From assembly GCA_016721905.1 (NCBI GenBank), contig JADKHH010000026.1, forward strand, positions 124,001-188,000: a stretch of DNA of 64,000 bases. Direction: 5' to 3'. Under the pieces are notes generated by a model, which saw nothing but the letters and a program-made list of their open reading frames with translations, was not told the DNA's origin and did no database searches. The position numbers were made by a program, and so were the translations under genes. The stretch comes from Candidatus Opimibacter skivensis. Its GTDB lineage: Bacteria; Bacteroidota; Bacteroidia; Chitinophagales; Saprospiraceae. Shown piece by piece: positions 37,206 to 46,797 of the stretch (its first letter is position 1; each line of letters begins with the position of its first letter).

Positions 37206-38045
37206 TTGCTACATTGCTTCGTGGAAGAACTTGAACAATACTTTATACGCATAGGGCCTGTATATTCCGCGCTGATCGCAACGACCTTTACGTGGTCCGT
37301 CACGGCGCTGGGAGCAGCCTTTGTATTCTTCTTCAATACGATGCGGCGGAGTATATATGATGCCATGCTTGGTTTTACCGGTGGGGTGATGATCGCAGCA
37401 AGCTTCTGGTCCCTGTTGGCACCGAGCATTGAATATTCAGAAAAACTATATCCTTCCATTCCCTGGATGCCAGCCGCGGTAGGTTTCCTGGCGGGAGCCT
37501 TGTTTCTATACACCCTGGATAAATTCACACCGCACCTCCATATCAACTTCGGTGAAGAAGAGCGGGAGGGGATGAAGACGCAATGGCACAAGACCACATT
37601 ACTGGTGCTCGCCATCACGCTGCACAATATCCCTGAAGGTCTTGCAGTCGGCGTGTTGTTTGGAGCTGCAGCCAGCGGGTATGCAGAAAATATGATTCCT
37701 GCGGCCATCGCATTGGCATTGGGCATAGGAATACAAAATTTCCCTGAAGGACTTGCCGTTTCCATGCCCCTTCGCAGGATGGGTGTCAGCAAGTTTAAAA
37801 GCTTCTGGTATGGTCAGTTAACTGCAGTGGTAGAACCTGTGGCAGGCGTACTCGGTGCCATGGCCGTGATCTATATGGAACCGTTTTTACCTTTTGCGTT
37901 GGCCTTTGCCGCTGGAGCCATGATCTATGTTGTAGTAGAGGAAGTCATTCCGGAAACACAGCGTGATAAATATACTGACGTAGCGGTGCTTGGATTTGTG
38001 GGGGGATTTGTAGTGATGATGGTGTTGGATGTGGCGTTGGGGTAA
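37206..38045 (+). CDS. ZIP family metal transporter
   Basis: The 279-residue membrane protein has about eight helices. The metal-site motifs of ZIP proteins are clear: LHNIPEGLAVGVLFG in helix 4 and IQNFPEGLAVSMPLR in helix 5. A VVEEVIPE motif follows in a later helix. It is likely to import zinc or another divalent metal, like the ZupT/GufA group. It stands alone between repeat blocks. Confidence 0.92.
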   Translation: MLHCFVEELEQYFIRIGPVYSALIATTFTWSVTALGAAFVFFFNTMRRSIYDAMLGFTGGVMIAASFWSLLAPSIEYSEKLYPSIPWMPAAVGFLAGALFLYTLDKFTPHLHINFGEEEREGMKTQWHKTTLLVLAITLHNIPEGLAVGVLFGAAASGYAENMIPAAIALALGIGIQNFPEGLAVSMPLRRMGVSKFKSFWYGQLTAVVEPVAGVLGAMAVIYMEPFLPFALAFAAGAMIYVVVEEVIPETQRDKYTDVAVLGFVGGFVVMMVLDVALG

Positions 38046-38057
38046 GCGAAGCAAAGG

Positions 38058-38105
38058 TTGATGAGTTGATGGGTTGATGAGTTGATATGTTTATGTGTTG
38101 ATTGG
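38058..38105. repeat. 'gttgatgagttgatgggt' tandem repeat
   Basis: 11-12 bp units of ttgatgagttgat type follow the ZIP stop codon; same word family as at 2931-3034 and 62432-62595. Confidence 0.65.
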
Positions 38106-38107
38106 TT

Positions 38108-38241
38108 CGGCCACCGGCCGTTGTTGGTGTCCTCACCAACAACCACGAAAATCTCCGCTGGTGGTGGGGACACCGGGCCAGCGGCAAAAATGGCGGTGGG
38201 GACAGTTCGACAAGCTCACCGCGGCGCACCAGGCCAGCGGC
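38108..38241. repeat. Two-hairpin dispersed repeat plus half copy
   Basis: A complete short-form copy is at 38108-38186. It is followed by a second GC-rich hairpin with the 25-bp insert at 38195-38241, and then the 'gtgccgttggatggag' tail. The frame of the following hydrolase gene is open back through this block, which creates a false N-terminal extension. Confidence 0.8.
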
Positions 38242-38352
38242 AAAAAGAGGAGTGCCGTTGGATGGAGTTTGCTCCGCCAACCAACGCAATTCCATCTGTT
38301 CTTTCTTCCGATTTATTGTAAATTGATGGTCAATAATTTCTACATAAGCGTT

Positions 38353-39192
38353 ATGCAATTACGATATCTTTTGGTGCTGTCATTACTGATGATGACAGGC
38401 ATCGTCAGTGCACAATCTTCCGTGATACCATATGGCAAGAATGCTAAGGCCGGCAAATATGCGGACATACGTGGGTTCAAGATGTATTATGAAACCTATG
38501 GCACAGGTGAACCTCTGCTGATCATACATGGGAATGGCGGGTCTATCGGAGATTTTAATTTCCAGATACCGTATTTTGAAAAGAAATACAAAGTCATCCT
38601 CGCTGACAGCCGGGCACAAGGCAAATCACTTGATAACGGTGACTCCCTGACCTATGAAATGATGGCAGATGATCTCGATGCGTTGCTGGATGTGCTCAAG
38701 TTGGATTCGTGTTATGTGATCGGATGGAGTGATGGCGGCATCAATGGATTACTATTGGCCATGCGGCATCCTGAAAAAGTAAGGAAACTTGCGGTCACCG
38801 GAGCCAACCTTTGGCCGGACAGTAGTGCTATTGATCCTTACCATTTTACGATGGTCTCACATGCCTATGACTCAACAGCTCTTCTTGAAAAAACAACAAA
38901 TCATTTACGTAACCTAAAACTACTTCACCTCCTCGCTCACCAACCGCACATCACTACGGAACAACTTGGCACCATCAAATGCCCTACCCTTGTGATTGGA
39001 GGAGACCATGATATTATACTGCCACAACATACCTTGCTCATCGCCGAAAGTATTCTAAAATCCTACCTGTGGATATTGCCCAATGCAGGGCACGCCACGC
39101 TCATCTTCAACAGTGAAGCCTTTAACAAGACCGTATATGAATTTTTCAAAAATCCATATCGGAATATTGAAGGGCCAGCCAGGTCCCAATGA
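38353..39192 (+). CDS. Secreted alpha/beta hydrolase
   Basis: The 279-residue protein has a signal peptide (MQLRYLLVLSLLMMTGIVSAQ) and an alpha/beta-hydrolase core: oxyanion-hole HGNGGS, nucleophile elbow GWSDGG, acid residue in GGDHDIILP, and catalytic His in NAGHATL. The reaction could be ester, lactone or peptide hydrolysis, and the sequence does not decide. I chose the ATG at 38353 because it starts the signal peptide; an in-frame ATG at 38326 and the repeat-derived codons upstream are less likely. Confidence 0.88.
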   Translation: MQLRYLLVLSLLMMTGIVSAQSSVIPYGKNAKAGKYADIRGFKMYYETYGTGEPLLIIHGNGGSIGDFNFQIPYFEKKYKVILADSRAQGKSLDNGDSLTYEMMADDLDALLDVLKLDSCYVIGWSDGGINGLLLAMRHPEKVRKLAVTGANLWPDSSAIDPYHFTMVSHAYDSTALLEKTTNHLRNLKLLHLLAHQPHITTEQLGTIKCPTLVIGGDHDIILPQHTLLIAESILKSYLWILPNAGHATLIFNSEAFNKTVYEFFKNPYRNIEGPARSQ

Positions 39193-39298
39193 TATTTGTA
39201 AAATGATTGTAACCTGTTATCTGTTCTGTATAATTCAATAGAACTATTAGCTGCGATCTAAATTTTCTATTTTGGGGACGAAAAATTATACCCCCCAT

Positions 39299-40810
39299 AT
39301 GAAAAAACTCTTTCTGATCATCAGTGCAGTGATGTTACTTGCGCATCCACAGCTTGCAGGGCAGTCTTTATTACTCAATGACCAACCGGGCAATACAGCA
39401 GCAAAGCTCAATGTTCAAACGCATGCGTCTACCTCATTTGCTGCTGGTAGTTCACTGCCTGAAGTGCTTGATCATGTTTTCGACAGCCTGACCTCCATCT
39501 CTGTGATCAAGGGTTTCAATGCAGCGATGTTGCTTCCGGATGGGACCTTATGGAAACGCGCCAGTGGTTTAGCTGAGCAAATTCCAGCACAGATAGAACT
39601 CACTACAGATCACCTCATGGGTATGGGAAGCATTTCAAAGTCCTTTGTGTCGGCTACCTTGTTATTGTTGCATGAAGATGGACTCCTGGCACTGGATGAT
39701 AGCATCGGTCAATACCTCGAGTCTTATGAAAATGTGCCTGGCCATACAACCATTCGTCAACTGTTAAGTCACCGGTCGGGGATTAACGATTTTCTTAATG
39801 AAAACCCTGCCATGTCAGAGGCCTGGCTCACTAACCTGGATAGCATTTGGGTGGCAGATACGATTCTGCATAACTATGTCCTTGCCCCTAATTTTCCGGT
39901 GGGTACTAATTGGTCATATTCCAATACCAACTATCTACTGGCTGGCAGGATCATTGAGCACATCACAGGCCAGCCCTGGTATGAAGTGGTGAGATCGCGC
40001 ATCCTCAATCCCTATAATTTATCACACACCTTTGCGTATCCATGGGAATCCTATGGGACACAGCCATTCTCCCATGCCTGGGCTGATTTTGATGGCAATG
40101 GCACCGTAGAAGATTTGCAGGGATTAGGCCTTCCTGACCAGGGGTTGTTTAGTCTTGCCGGCAGTGCGGGATGTCTGCTTTCCACACCTGAAGATCTTGT
40201 CCAATTCAGCAGGTTGATCTATGGCGGGCATTTACTCCAGGACTCAACACTCGATGAAATGCTGACTGACTATATACATGATGGTTCGGGTTTTGAATAT
40301 GGCCTCGGAACAGCCATGTATCCATTAGGAGGTTCACTTGAAAACCATGGTCATGACGGTAGCCTGATCTACAAATCCTTTGCATTGCACTTCCCTTCAG
40401 AAGACCTGTCGATTGCTGCACAACAGAATGATGACCGGCTCGATGTTCCCGGGTCAACTGGTGATCCGTTTGATATTTTTTATCTGACCCTTGCCCTTTT
40501 GGATACGTATTTAAATTACACAGCACCTTCTGCCACAGCGGATCTTACAAGTACATTTGAAAACCTAATGGTTACTCCTAATCCTGCTGATGATGTGACA
40601 CGGATTGATTTTAAACTTTCTACAAGCAATCACATCCAAGTGACTGTAGGCCGTATGGATGGAGGTGCGATCCAATCAACAAATTTTGGGTTGATGGAAG
40701 CCGGGCAACATCAATTGGAGTTAAACCTTGGTGATATTCCTTCAGGCATCTATCTGGTATCCATGAATACTAGTGATCAGCGCATTCAAAAAATGCTTGT
40801 TATCCAATAA
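39299..40810 (+). CDS. T9SS-exported beta-lactamase-fold serine hydrolase
   Basis: The 503-residue protein has a signal peptide, then a class C beta-lactamase/D-aminopeptidase-like domain with the SxxK motif SISK, the YxN motif YSN and HDG in place of KTG. A T9SS sorting domain closes it (VTPNPADDVTRIDF … GIYLVSMNTSD … QKMLVIQ). It is expected at the cell surface or in the medium, hydrolysing peptides, esters or amides. The ATG at 39299 fits the signal peptide; a TTG at 39272 is in frame. The next gene encodes a second, only distantly related serine hydrolase. Confidence 0.9.
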   Translation: MKKLFLIISAVMLLAHPQLAGQSLLLNDQPGNTAAKLNVQTHASTSFAAGSSLPEVLDHVFDSLTSISVIKGFNAAMLLPDGTLWKRASGLAEQIPAQIELTTDHLMGMGSISKSFVSATLLLLHEDGLLALDDSIGQYLESYENVPGHTTIRQLLSHRSGINDFLNENPAMSEAWLTNLDSIWVADTILHNYVLAPNFPVGTNWSYSNTNYLLAGRIIEHITGQPWYEVVRSRILNPYNLSHTFAYPWESYGTQPFSHAWADFDGNGTVEDLQGLGLPDQGLFSLAGSAGCLLSTPEDLVQFSRLIYGGHLLQDSTLDEMLTDYIHDGSGFEYGLGTAMYPLGGSLENHGHDGSLIYKSFALHFPSEDLSIAAQQNDDRLDVPGSTGDPFDIFYLTLALLDTYLNYTAPSATADLTSTFENLMVTPNPADDVTRIDFKLSTSNHIQVTVGRMDGGAIQSTNFGLMEAGQHQLELNLGDIPSGIYLVSMNTSDQRIQKMLVIQ

Positions 40811-40864
40811 GGAAATAAAAAAGCGAAAGAATACATCAGCTCCACTCTATTTATAATACCCCCT

Positions 40865-42031
40865 ATGCGCATTTCCTGCAAGATCCTTTCGTGTTTGTTA
40901 TTCCTTTTCTTCCTGCTTCAACAGGCATATACTTTCGGACAGACGCCTTATTATCCGGAGAAAATATGGGCTGGTAAATCAGCATCGGCGGTGGGTATGG
41001 AGCAAGTACTTATAGATAGTGCTGTTGCCCTGGCTATTGGTTCTGAAAATAATGTGGAACGCGACCTGCGGATAGCAAACCTCAAAGCTTACGCACGTGA
41101 ACCTGACTATGCCATCCTCGGACCGATGAAAGAAAGAGGAGCACCTGCAGGTCTGATTATCAAAAACGGATACATCGTGGCTCAGTGGGGCGATATCGAA
41201 AGAGTCGATATGACCTTTAGTGTGACCAAAAGTTACTTGTCGACAGTAGCCGGATTGGCTGTTGACAAGGGACTCATCAAGGATGTCAATGACCCCGTCA
41301 ATCGGTATGTATGGGATGGCACTTTTGAAGGTGCACATAATGGAAAGGTGACATGGCAACATCTGCTTCAACAAACATCTGATTGGTCGGGGTGCCAGTT
41401 TGGTACGTGCGACTGGGCAGATCGCCCACCCAAAGAAGGTACCATCGATGATTGGAAAAACAGGCCGCTGGCAGATCCGGGATCTAAGTTTGAATACAAT
41501 GATACACGGGTTAATCTCCTTGCCTATTCACTGTTACAGGTATTTCGCAAACCTTTGCCGGTGGTACTCAAAGAAAACATCATGGATCCTATTGGTGCGT
41601 CAACCACCTGGCGATGGTATGGTTATGATGATGCCTTTGTCAATGTAGATGGTATGATGATGCAGACCGTGAGTGGAGGAGGGCACTTTGGCGGAGGGTT
41701 ATTTATCAATACATTGGATCAAGCCCGTTTCGGATTATTATTTGCAAGAAATGGAAAGTGGAAAGAGCATCAACTCATTTCTTCTTCGTGGATTGCTGAA
41801 GCCAAGCAACCGGGTACGGTCAATCCATCCTATGGTTATCTATGGTGGACAAATGAGGATAACCGTTTTCCAGGTGCTCCAAAAGAAGTATTTACCGCCA
41901 TTGGATTTGGAGGCAACTATATCGTCATCGATCAGGCGCATGACCTCGTGATCGTCACCAGATGGATGGATGATGAAAAAATGGCGGATGTAGTCAGCTA
42001 CGTGCTAAAGGCTATTAATGCATCAAAGTAA
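40865..42031 (+). CDS. Beta-lactamase-fold serine hydrolase
   Basis: The 388-residue protein has a signal peptide (…LLQQAYTFGQ) and a penicillin-binding-protein-like fold with SVTK as SxxK, YND as the YxN motif and GFGGN where the KTG strand is expected. It lacks a T9SS tail, unlike its upstream neighbour, so it probably stays in the periplasm. The role (esterase, peptidase) is not determinable. The 54-bp gap suggests it may share a transcript with the previous gene. Confidence 0.88.
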   Translation: MRISCKILSCLLFLFFLLQQAYTFGQTPYYPEKIWAGKSASAVGMEQVLIDSAVALAIGSENNVERDLRIANLKAYAREPDYAILGPMKERGAPAGLIIKNGYIVAQWGDIERVDMTFSVTKSYLSTVAGLAVDKGLIKDVNDPVNRYVWDGTFEGAHNGKVTWQHLLQQTSDWSGCQFGTCDWADRPPKEGTIDDWKNRPLADPGSKFEYNDTRVNLLAYSLLQVFRKPLPVVLKENIMDPIGASTTWRWYGYDDAFVNVDGMMMQTVSGGGHFGGGLFINTLDQARFGLLFARNGKWKEHQLISSSWIAEAKQPGTVNPSYGYLWWTNEDNRFPGAPKEVFTAIGFGGNYIVIDQAHDLVIVTRWMDDEKMADVVSYVLKAINASK

Positions 42032-42171
42032 TAAGGCCCTGATGTCGCATTCACATAGGACATAAGTTCTGAAATTCAATTTTGAACAGATCACCCCATT
42101 CAACTTCTGAGTTTTTCAGTTCTCAGACTTTTTGTAATTTCCCCTATCAAAACCTTCAAAATCGGATTCCA

Positions 42172-44163
42172 ATGATGAAATCATTCTGCCTGACCCTGTC
42201 TCTCCTCTGCTCTTTCCATTTGTGCACCAATGCCCAATCTGGTTACCTGGACCTTTCCTACAGTGATGACGGTATATTTACTGCTGATCTTGGAGGCAAC
42301 GGTTTTGATATCGTGTATAACTCCACGCTGCAGACTGATGGCAAACTAGTGCTGACAGGCATTTCAAATGGTGATTTTGCGATCATGCGTTTGTTGCCTG
42401 ATGGTACGCCGGATCCTTTGTTTGGAAACGATGGTCTGTCACTGGTAGACTATGCCGGAAATAGTGATCGCTCCCATGCTGTCGTCGTCCAGCCCGATGG
42501 GCGGATCGTGATAGCAGGTGAGACACAAATCAACAACCAGGGCGATTTCGCCATATTGAGGATCTTGCCGGATGGTACACCTGACAGTACATTTGGTATC
42601 CATGGATGGACGGTGACTGACCTGGGGACGCAATATGAATTTCCCAATTGTGTGGCGCTACAAACTGACGGAAAGATTGTGGCTGCCGGAAGACGAACCG
42701 GTACTCCCCTTTCAGACATGGTGATGGTGCGGTATCATCCGGATGGCAGAGTCGATTCACTCTTTGGAAGTGATGGCATCGTTGTGACGAACCTTCGTGA
42801 AGAAGATGAAGCTTTTTCTATAGCTATACAGCCTGATGGGCAAATCATCCTGGCTGGTTTTGCTTCTATCTCTGCATCCGGTGACTTTGCGGTGACCCGA
42901 TATAATCCAGATGGCACACTTGACAAATTTTTTGGAGAAGGAGGAAAGGTCATTACGGACATTGATGGTGTGAATGCAAGTGATTTTATTAAGGCCATGG
43001 TATTATTGCCTGATGGAAAAATTCTGGTTGCCGGCAATGCCAACAATTCCTACTTTGATGGCCAGGCAGATGTAGGCATGGTTCGCTATGATCAAAACGG
43101 CATCCTGGATCCGGAGTTTGGAGTCGGAGGTATCAAGGTGACTAGTTTTGGAGCGTTTACTAATAGCCATGGTCTTGCAGTACAACCAGATGGAAAGATT
43201 CTTTTTGGTGGTATTTCAAATGCAATCAATGAAGATAAAAGATGGTTACTGGCACGCTTTCAAAGCAATGGCTCATTAGACGAAGGATTTGGCGCTGGGG
43301 GATTTACCACCACAAAAGTGCCTGGTAACAATGATTATGCAACCGCTGTGCACATTCAGTCAGATAGCCGGATCATCCTGACGGGCATGAGTGGTGGCAA
43401 TCCGGATATTGATTTTGCAGCCGCCAGGTATATTGCAGACTTTATCCTGACACCAACCATCACCGGCATCACCTGCCCTGGAACTGATGATGGTAGCATC
43501 ACGATTGATGCCAGCGGTGGCGTGGCACCTTATGGTTACAGCATCGATGGCATAACCTTTCAATCCGAAAATACATTTACCGGTCTCGCGGCCGGCACAT
43601 ACACGATCACCATCAGGGATTCGAATGGCCCGGGTACACTGGGCAGCATTGGTCCGATTGTGATTTCAGAACCCGTGATTCCGGAGGTTGATATCACGAT
43701 CATCGAAAATGATATTACCATCATTGTTGGTAGTGGTGGTACCACTCCATATCAGTATTCCATTGATGGCGGAGATACCTTTACATCGACAAACACTTTT
43801 ACTGACCTGAACGATGGTGCTTATTTTATCCTGGTGCTTGATGGAAATGGCTGCCAGGTTATTTACCGTGTGGTTTTAATTGACATTACTGCCACCCATG
43901 ATCCTGTTGAGTCTGTTGCCTTTACTATTTCACCTAATCCGACCAACGGACAAGTTCGTCTCGAAATGAACAATACCACTGGTGAACCATTGCAGATGAG
44001 GATCATGGATATGACAGGGAGAGTCGTTTTCTCCTCTACGATCAGTGAGACAGGCCAGGTGATCAGGAAATATGATCTTAAGGATTTAGACAGCGGGTTC
44101 TACCAGGTGTGGGTTGGTAATGAAAAAATAAGGGGGACTAAAAAGGTGGTGATCGCGAGGTAG
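42172..44163 (+). CDS. T9SS-exported delta-60 repeat and SprB-repeat protein
   Basis: The 663-residue secreted protein has a signal peptide (MMKSFCLTLSLLCSFHLCTNAQ). Some eight delta-60 repeats follow, of about 55 residues, each with a core like LPDGTPDPLFGNDG and VQPDGKIL (30-450), expected to fold as a beta-propeller. Two SprB-like repeats come next (GTDDGSITIDASGGVAPYGY, and GSGGTTPYQYSIDGG), then a T9SS sorting domain (ISPNPTNGQVRLEM … KKVVIAR). The likely role is adhesion or binding at the surface. I chose the ATG at 42172; upstream codons do not resemble a signal. Confidence 0.9.
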   Translation: MMKSFCLTLSLLCSFHLCTNAQSGYLDLSYSDDGIFTADLGGNGFDIVYNSTLQTDGKLVLTGISNGDFAIMRLLPDGTPDPLFGNDGLSLVDYAGNSDRSHAVVVQPDGRIVIAGETQINNQGDFAILRILPDGTPDSTFGIHGWTVTDLGTQYEFPNCVALQTDGKIVAAGRRTGTPLSDMVMVRYHPDGRVDSLFGSDGIVVTNLREEDEAFSIAIQPDGQIILAGFASISASGDFAVTRYNPDGTLDKFFGEGGKVITDIDGVNASDFIKAMVLLPDGKILVAGNANNSYFDGQADVGMVRYDQNGILDPEFGVGGIKVTSFGAFTNSHGLAVQPDGKILFGGISNAINEDKRWLLARFQSNGSLDEGFGAGGFTTTKVPGNNDYATAVHIQSDSRIILTGMSGGNPDIDFAAARYIADFILTPTITGITCPGTDDGSITIDASGGVAPYGYSIDGITFQSENTFTGLAAGTYTITIRDSNGPGTLGSIGPIVISEPVIPEVDITIIENDITIIVGSGGTTPYQYSIDGGDTFTSTNTFTDLNDGAYFILVLDGNGCQVIYRVVLIDITATHDPVESVAFTISPNPTNGQVRLEMNNTTGEPLQMRIMDMTGRVVFSSTISETGQVIRKYDLKDLDSGFYQVWVGNEKIRGTKKVVIAR

Positions 44164-44270
44164 CATTCTTATTTGAATTCGAACAACATGGGAATGGCAG
44201 GAGAATTTTACCACTACAGGTTGATCCCCGACTTTCCTGGCTCCCATTGAGGCATTAACTAATCACTCCT

Positions 44271-44890
44271 CTAGTTCCTTTTCCAGATCCTTATCCGCCC
44301 TCCTTCTGTAGACATCACAACGCTACCTTCTTCATCAATATAAAATTTACCAATGACTTTCCTGTTTACAAATGTCATAGCTGGCAGAGGAGGATAGATC
44401 AATCGATCATAAAGAAATTTATAAAACGCATCACTTCCTCCAGGAAAACAGGGAAGGACTCTGTCCTGACTAGAATCGACAGCTTCAAAACTTAAAAACT
44501 TTCCGACAGTATCAACGGCAGTGCATACCGGGCTGGTAATCTCAAAATCTATTTGCTTCTTAAGACTTTCATCCTCACCATAAAAATCCCATTTTCCGGA
44601 CATTTCCCCATCCGTGTAATTTCCCTTAGCTTCAAGGAAGCCCTTATCGTCATAAAACTTAAAATGGCCATGCTCGATCATCAGGATCTATGGAGGCATA
44701 TTCTCCTGAAAAAAGAAGCTGACCTTTCTTTGTAAAATCGGTCATCACAAAAACTGAGTCGGTCTTTGTAACTAAACGTTTGATAGCATATCTGCGCTCA
44801 GCGACAGGTTTCCAATTGGCGTCATAATACGCTGTGCGAACAGGAAAGGCAGTAGCAAAACAGGCATATAAACCGTCCTAAACTATTCAT
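44271..44890 (-). pseudogene. Frameshifted MORN-repeat/TonB-C-like protein
   Basis: Three frames join to one protein. 44890 starts MNSLGRFICLFCY (signal-like). Past a shift near 44850 another frame reads YYDANWKPVAERRYAIKRL and ends in GEYASIDP. After a one-base shift near 44685 the last frame continues MIEHGHFKFYDDKGFLEAKG (a MORN-type repeat) and ends with NRKVIGKFYIDEEGSVVM, as in TonB C-terminal-like domains. The combined order matches a common Bacteroidota family in which MORN repeats precede such a domain. It is inactive as written, either by mutation or by sequencing error. Confidence 0.7.
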
Positions 44891-44951
44891 CGCGGATATC
44901 CTTTAATCAAGATGCTATTTACGTAAAAAGAAGGGAAAATAAATCATCAGG

Positions 44952-45711
44952 TCAGTTTTGTTTTCTCAATCGATCATACATTATTCTCACCTGCAGGTCT
45001 CCGAAGCCGTAGATCCCTTCCCGTTCACTAAAAGCTGCAAACACTTCGGCGAAATCACCATTTGATTGATCTATCAGTTCCAACAGCACCCGCTCCGGCC
45101 TGCTCAATTGATTTCCTTCCGGAAATCTTTCGATGTGTGCCTTGCAAACCTCGGGCAGAAACTTAAATGCTTTTGATTCAGCAGCTGCGAGTTCTTTCAA
45201 GGCATTGAAATCATGCGCACAATATGCTTTCCACAGATCATTCCCTAGCTTCAAATCATCATCTGTGAGTATGACTCGTTGAGCAAAGGCTTGTTCAAGC
45301 ATCGTCGCATCTGCTACCCCGAATCCTTTCCATACATCATTTGGTATCATGAACCACGGGAAATACGCGGCTAATATTTCGTTTGATTCCATCCTTATGG
45401 AGCAGTGACATGACAAACCACATATTGACCTGGCAAAAGAGATCATGTTCAAACCACAGGCAGACTTCAGCATCAGGTGGTATGGATCGGATCTTTGAAA
45501 ACTCAGATACTACCCTACTGAAATAATTTTCGGTATTGTCATGATAGGTCTCCTGGATATAAGCTGCACGAGCTGACCAGAAGGTTTCGAGGTTGCCAGG
45601 CTGAATTGGTCCATCTATGAGTGCTTCACGGCAGATGATGTAATCGCCGTTGAGATTAGTTTCCTTGAGATGGTCTGCGAGGCAGTCGCCGTTGAGGATG
45701 TGGTGGGTCAT
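44952..45711 (-). pseudogene. Frameshifted DUF1835-domain protein
   Basis: The start at 45711 (MTHHILNGDCLADHLKE) carries the DUF1835 N-terminal motif and continues through VCLWFEHDLFCQVNMWFVMS. Near 45370-45385 the frame breaks, and a second frame continues NEILAAYFPWFMIPNDVWKG to a stop at 44952. The two parts overlap cleanly and give a protein of about 250 residues, the family size. The function of the family is unknown. Confidence 0.75.
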
Positions 45712-45818
45712 TGGGTCAGAAGGATGGTGTATGATGCACTAATATATATAATCCTTTAATCACCCTATCCTAATTTACCCGCCTTGGGGAAAAGTTAATG
45801 CACAATGATTCTGCACTT

Positions 45819-46122
45819 GTCGTTTCGGCTCCGCTCAACGACCGGAACTTTTACGCGGAGCACAGATTCTTTTTAATCCTTAACTAGATACAGCTCGTGC
45901 TAGATGACGTTTCGACTCCGCTCAACGTCTTAATAAGTGTTGCTATGAAACAAGGAAGTTGTCGAGAACGAACCTGTGCTGAGCGGAGTCGAAGTAGCCG
46001 AGGCGTCGAGCATAATAGTTTTTGAATGGGTAATAGTTAAAAAATCGGGCTGTGTCATGGGCACAAATTCCGGTCGTCGAGAACGGACCTGTGCTGAGCG
46101 GAGTCGAAGTAGCCGAGACAAC
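45819..46122. mobile_element. MITE-like element, copy 1 (degenerate right end)
   Basis: The left terminal repeat starts gtcgtttcggctccgctcaa at 45819. Inside are the shared modules 'gcggagcacagattcttttt', a second arm (acgtttcgactccgctcaac) and 'gggtaatagttaaaaaatcg … ctgtgtcatggg'. The right end carries an extra 'aacggacctgtgctgagcgg' insertion and no longer matches the left end exactly. No transposase gene is inside. Confidence 0.75.
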
Positions 46123-46168
46123 ATTTGTGAAATCACCGTCGCCGAGCGATGACGACGGTTCAATCAAT

Positions 46169-46486
46169 CTACTCGCTCTCTGGAGGTTTGTTTTTAAAAT
46201 GTGTATCATTTTTACATTTAGAGAAATCATGGAGTGATGACTTATCGCCATAAATGAGCGCCTCCTTTTTCTTTCGGCTCCAACCTTGCACCTGCTTTTC
46301 ACGGAGGTAGGCATCATCTATGCGGTCATACTCTTCAAAGTAGACGAGACGGACAGGTAAATTCTTCCATGTGAAATTTGCGCCTTCTCCATCCTGGTGC
46401 TGACGGATCCGCGCTTTCAGATCCTGAGCGCTGCCAACGTAGTATTTGCCATTGGCGCATTCAAGGATATACATGTATCCTTTCAT
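46169..46486 (-). CDS. GIY-YIG nuclease-superfamily protein
   Basis: The 105-residue single-domain protein begins MKGYMYILECANGKYYVGSA, the GIY-YIG signature in the YIL/YVG form of the UhbA-like group, with the conserved Arg/Lys in LKARIRQHQDG and the Glu in LREKQVQGWSRKKKEALI. Family members are small predicted nucleases of unclear role, often without phenotype. I chose the ATG at 46486; codons upstream are outside the fold. It lies between two MITE-like copies. Confidence 0.88.
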   Translation of the reverse strand: MKGYMYILECANGKYYVGSAQDLKARIRQHQDGEGANFTWKNLPVRLVYFEEYDRIDDAYLREKQVQGWSRKKKEALIYGDKSSLHDFSKCKNDTHFKNKPPESE

Positions 46487-46572
46487 TTTGTTTTCAATTG
46501 GTGGTCTGACAAATATCAGGGAAAAAGGAATGCCGCGCAATAACTATTTTTAAAAATAAAGAAAAATGCCGC

Positions 46573-46797
46573 ATGTCGTGGAGTCGAAACGACATAGTGG
46601 GACTAACGTTTCGACTCCGCTCAACGTCTTGGAAATTGTTACCTTGAATCAATGAAAATGTCGAGAACGGACCTGTACTGAGCGGAGCCGAAGTAGCCGA
46701 GACGACGAGTGTAATGTCTTTCGAATGGGTAATAGTTAAAAAATCGGGCTGTGTCATGGGTACAGATTCCGGTCGTTGAGCGGAGCCGAAACGACAT
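46573..46797. mobile_element. MITE-like element, copy 2 (left-truncated)
   Basis: The right end (gtcgttgagcggagccgaaa at 46772) and the internal modules match the other copies. The left half with 'cacagattctttttaa' is missing and is replaced by a short, inverted arm at 46574-46593. Confidence 0.7.
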
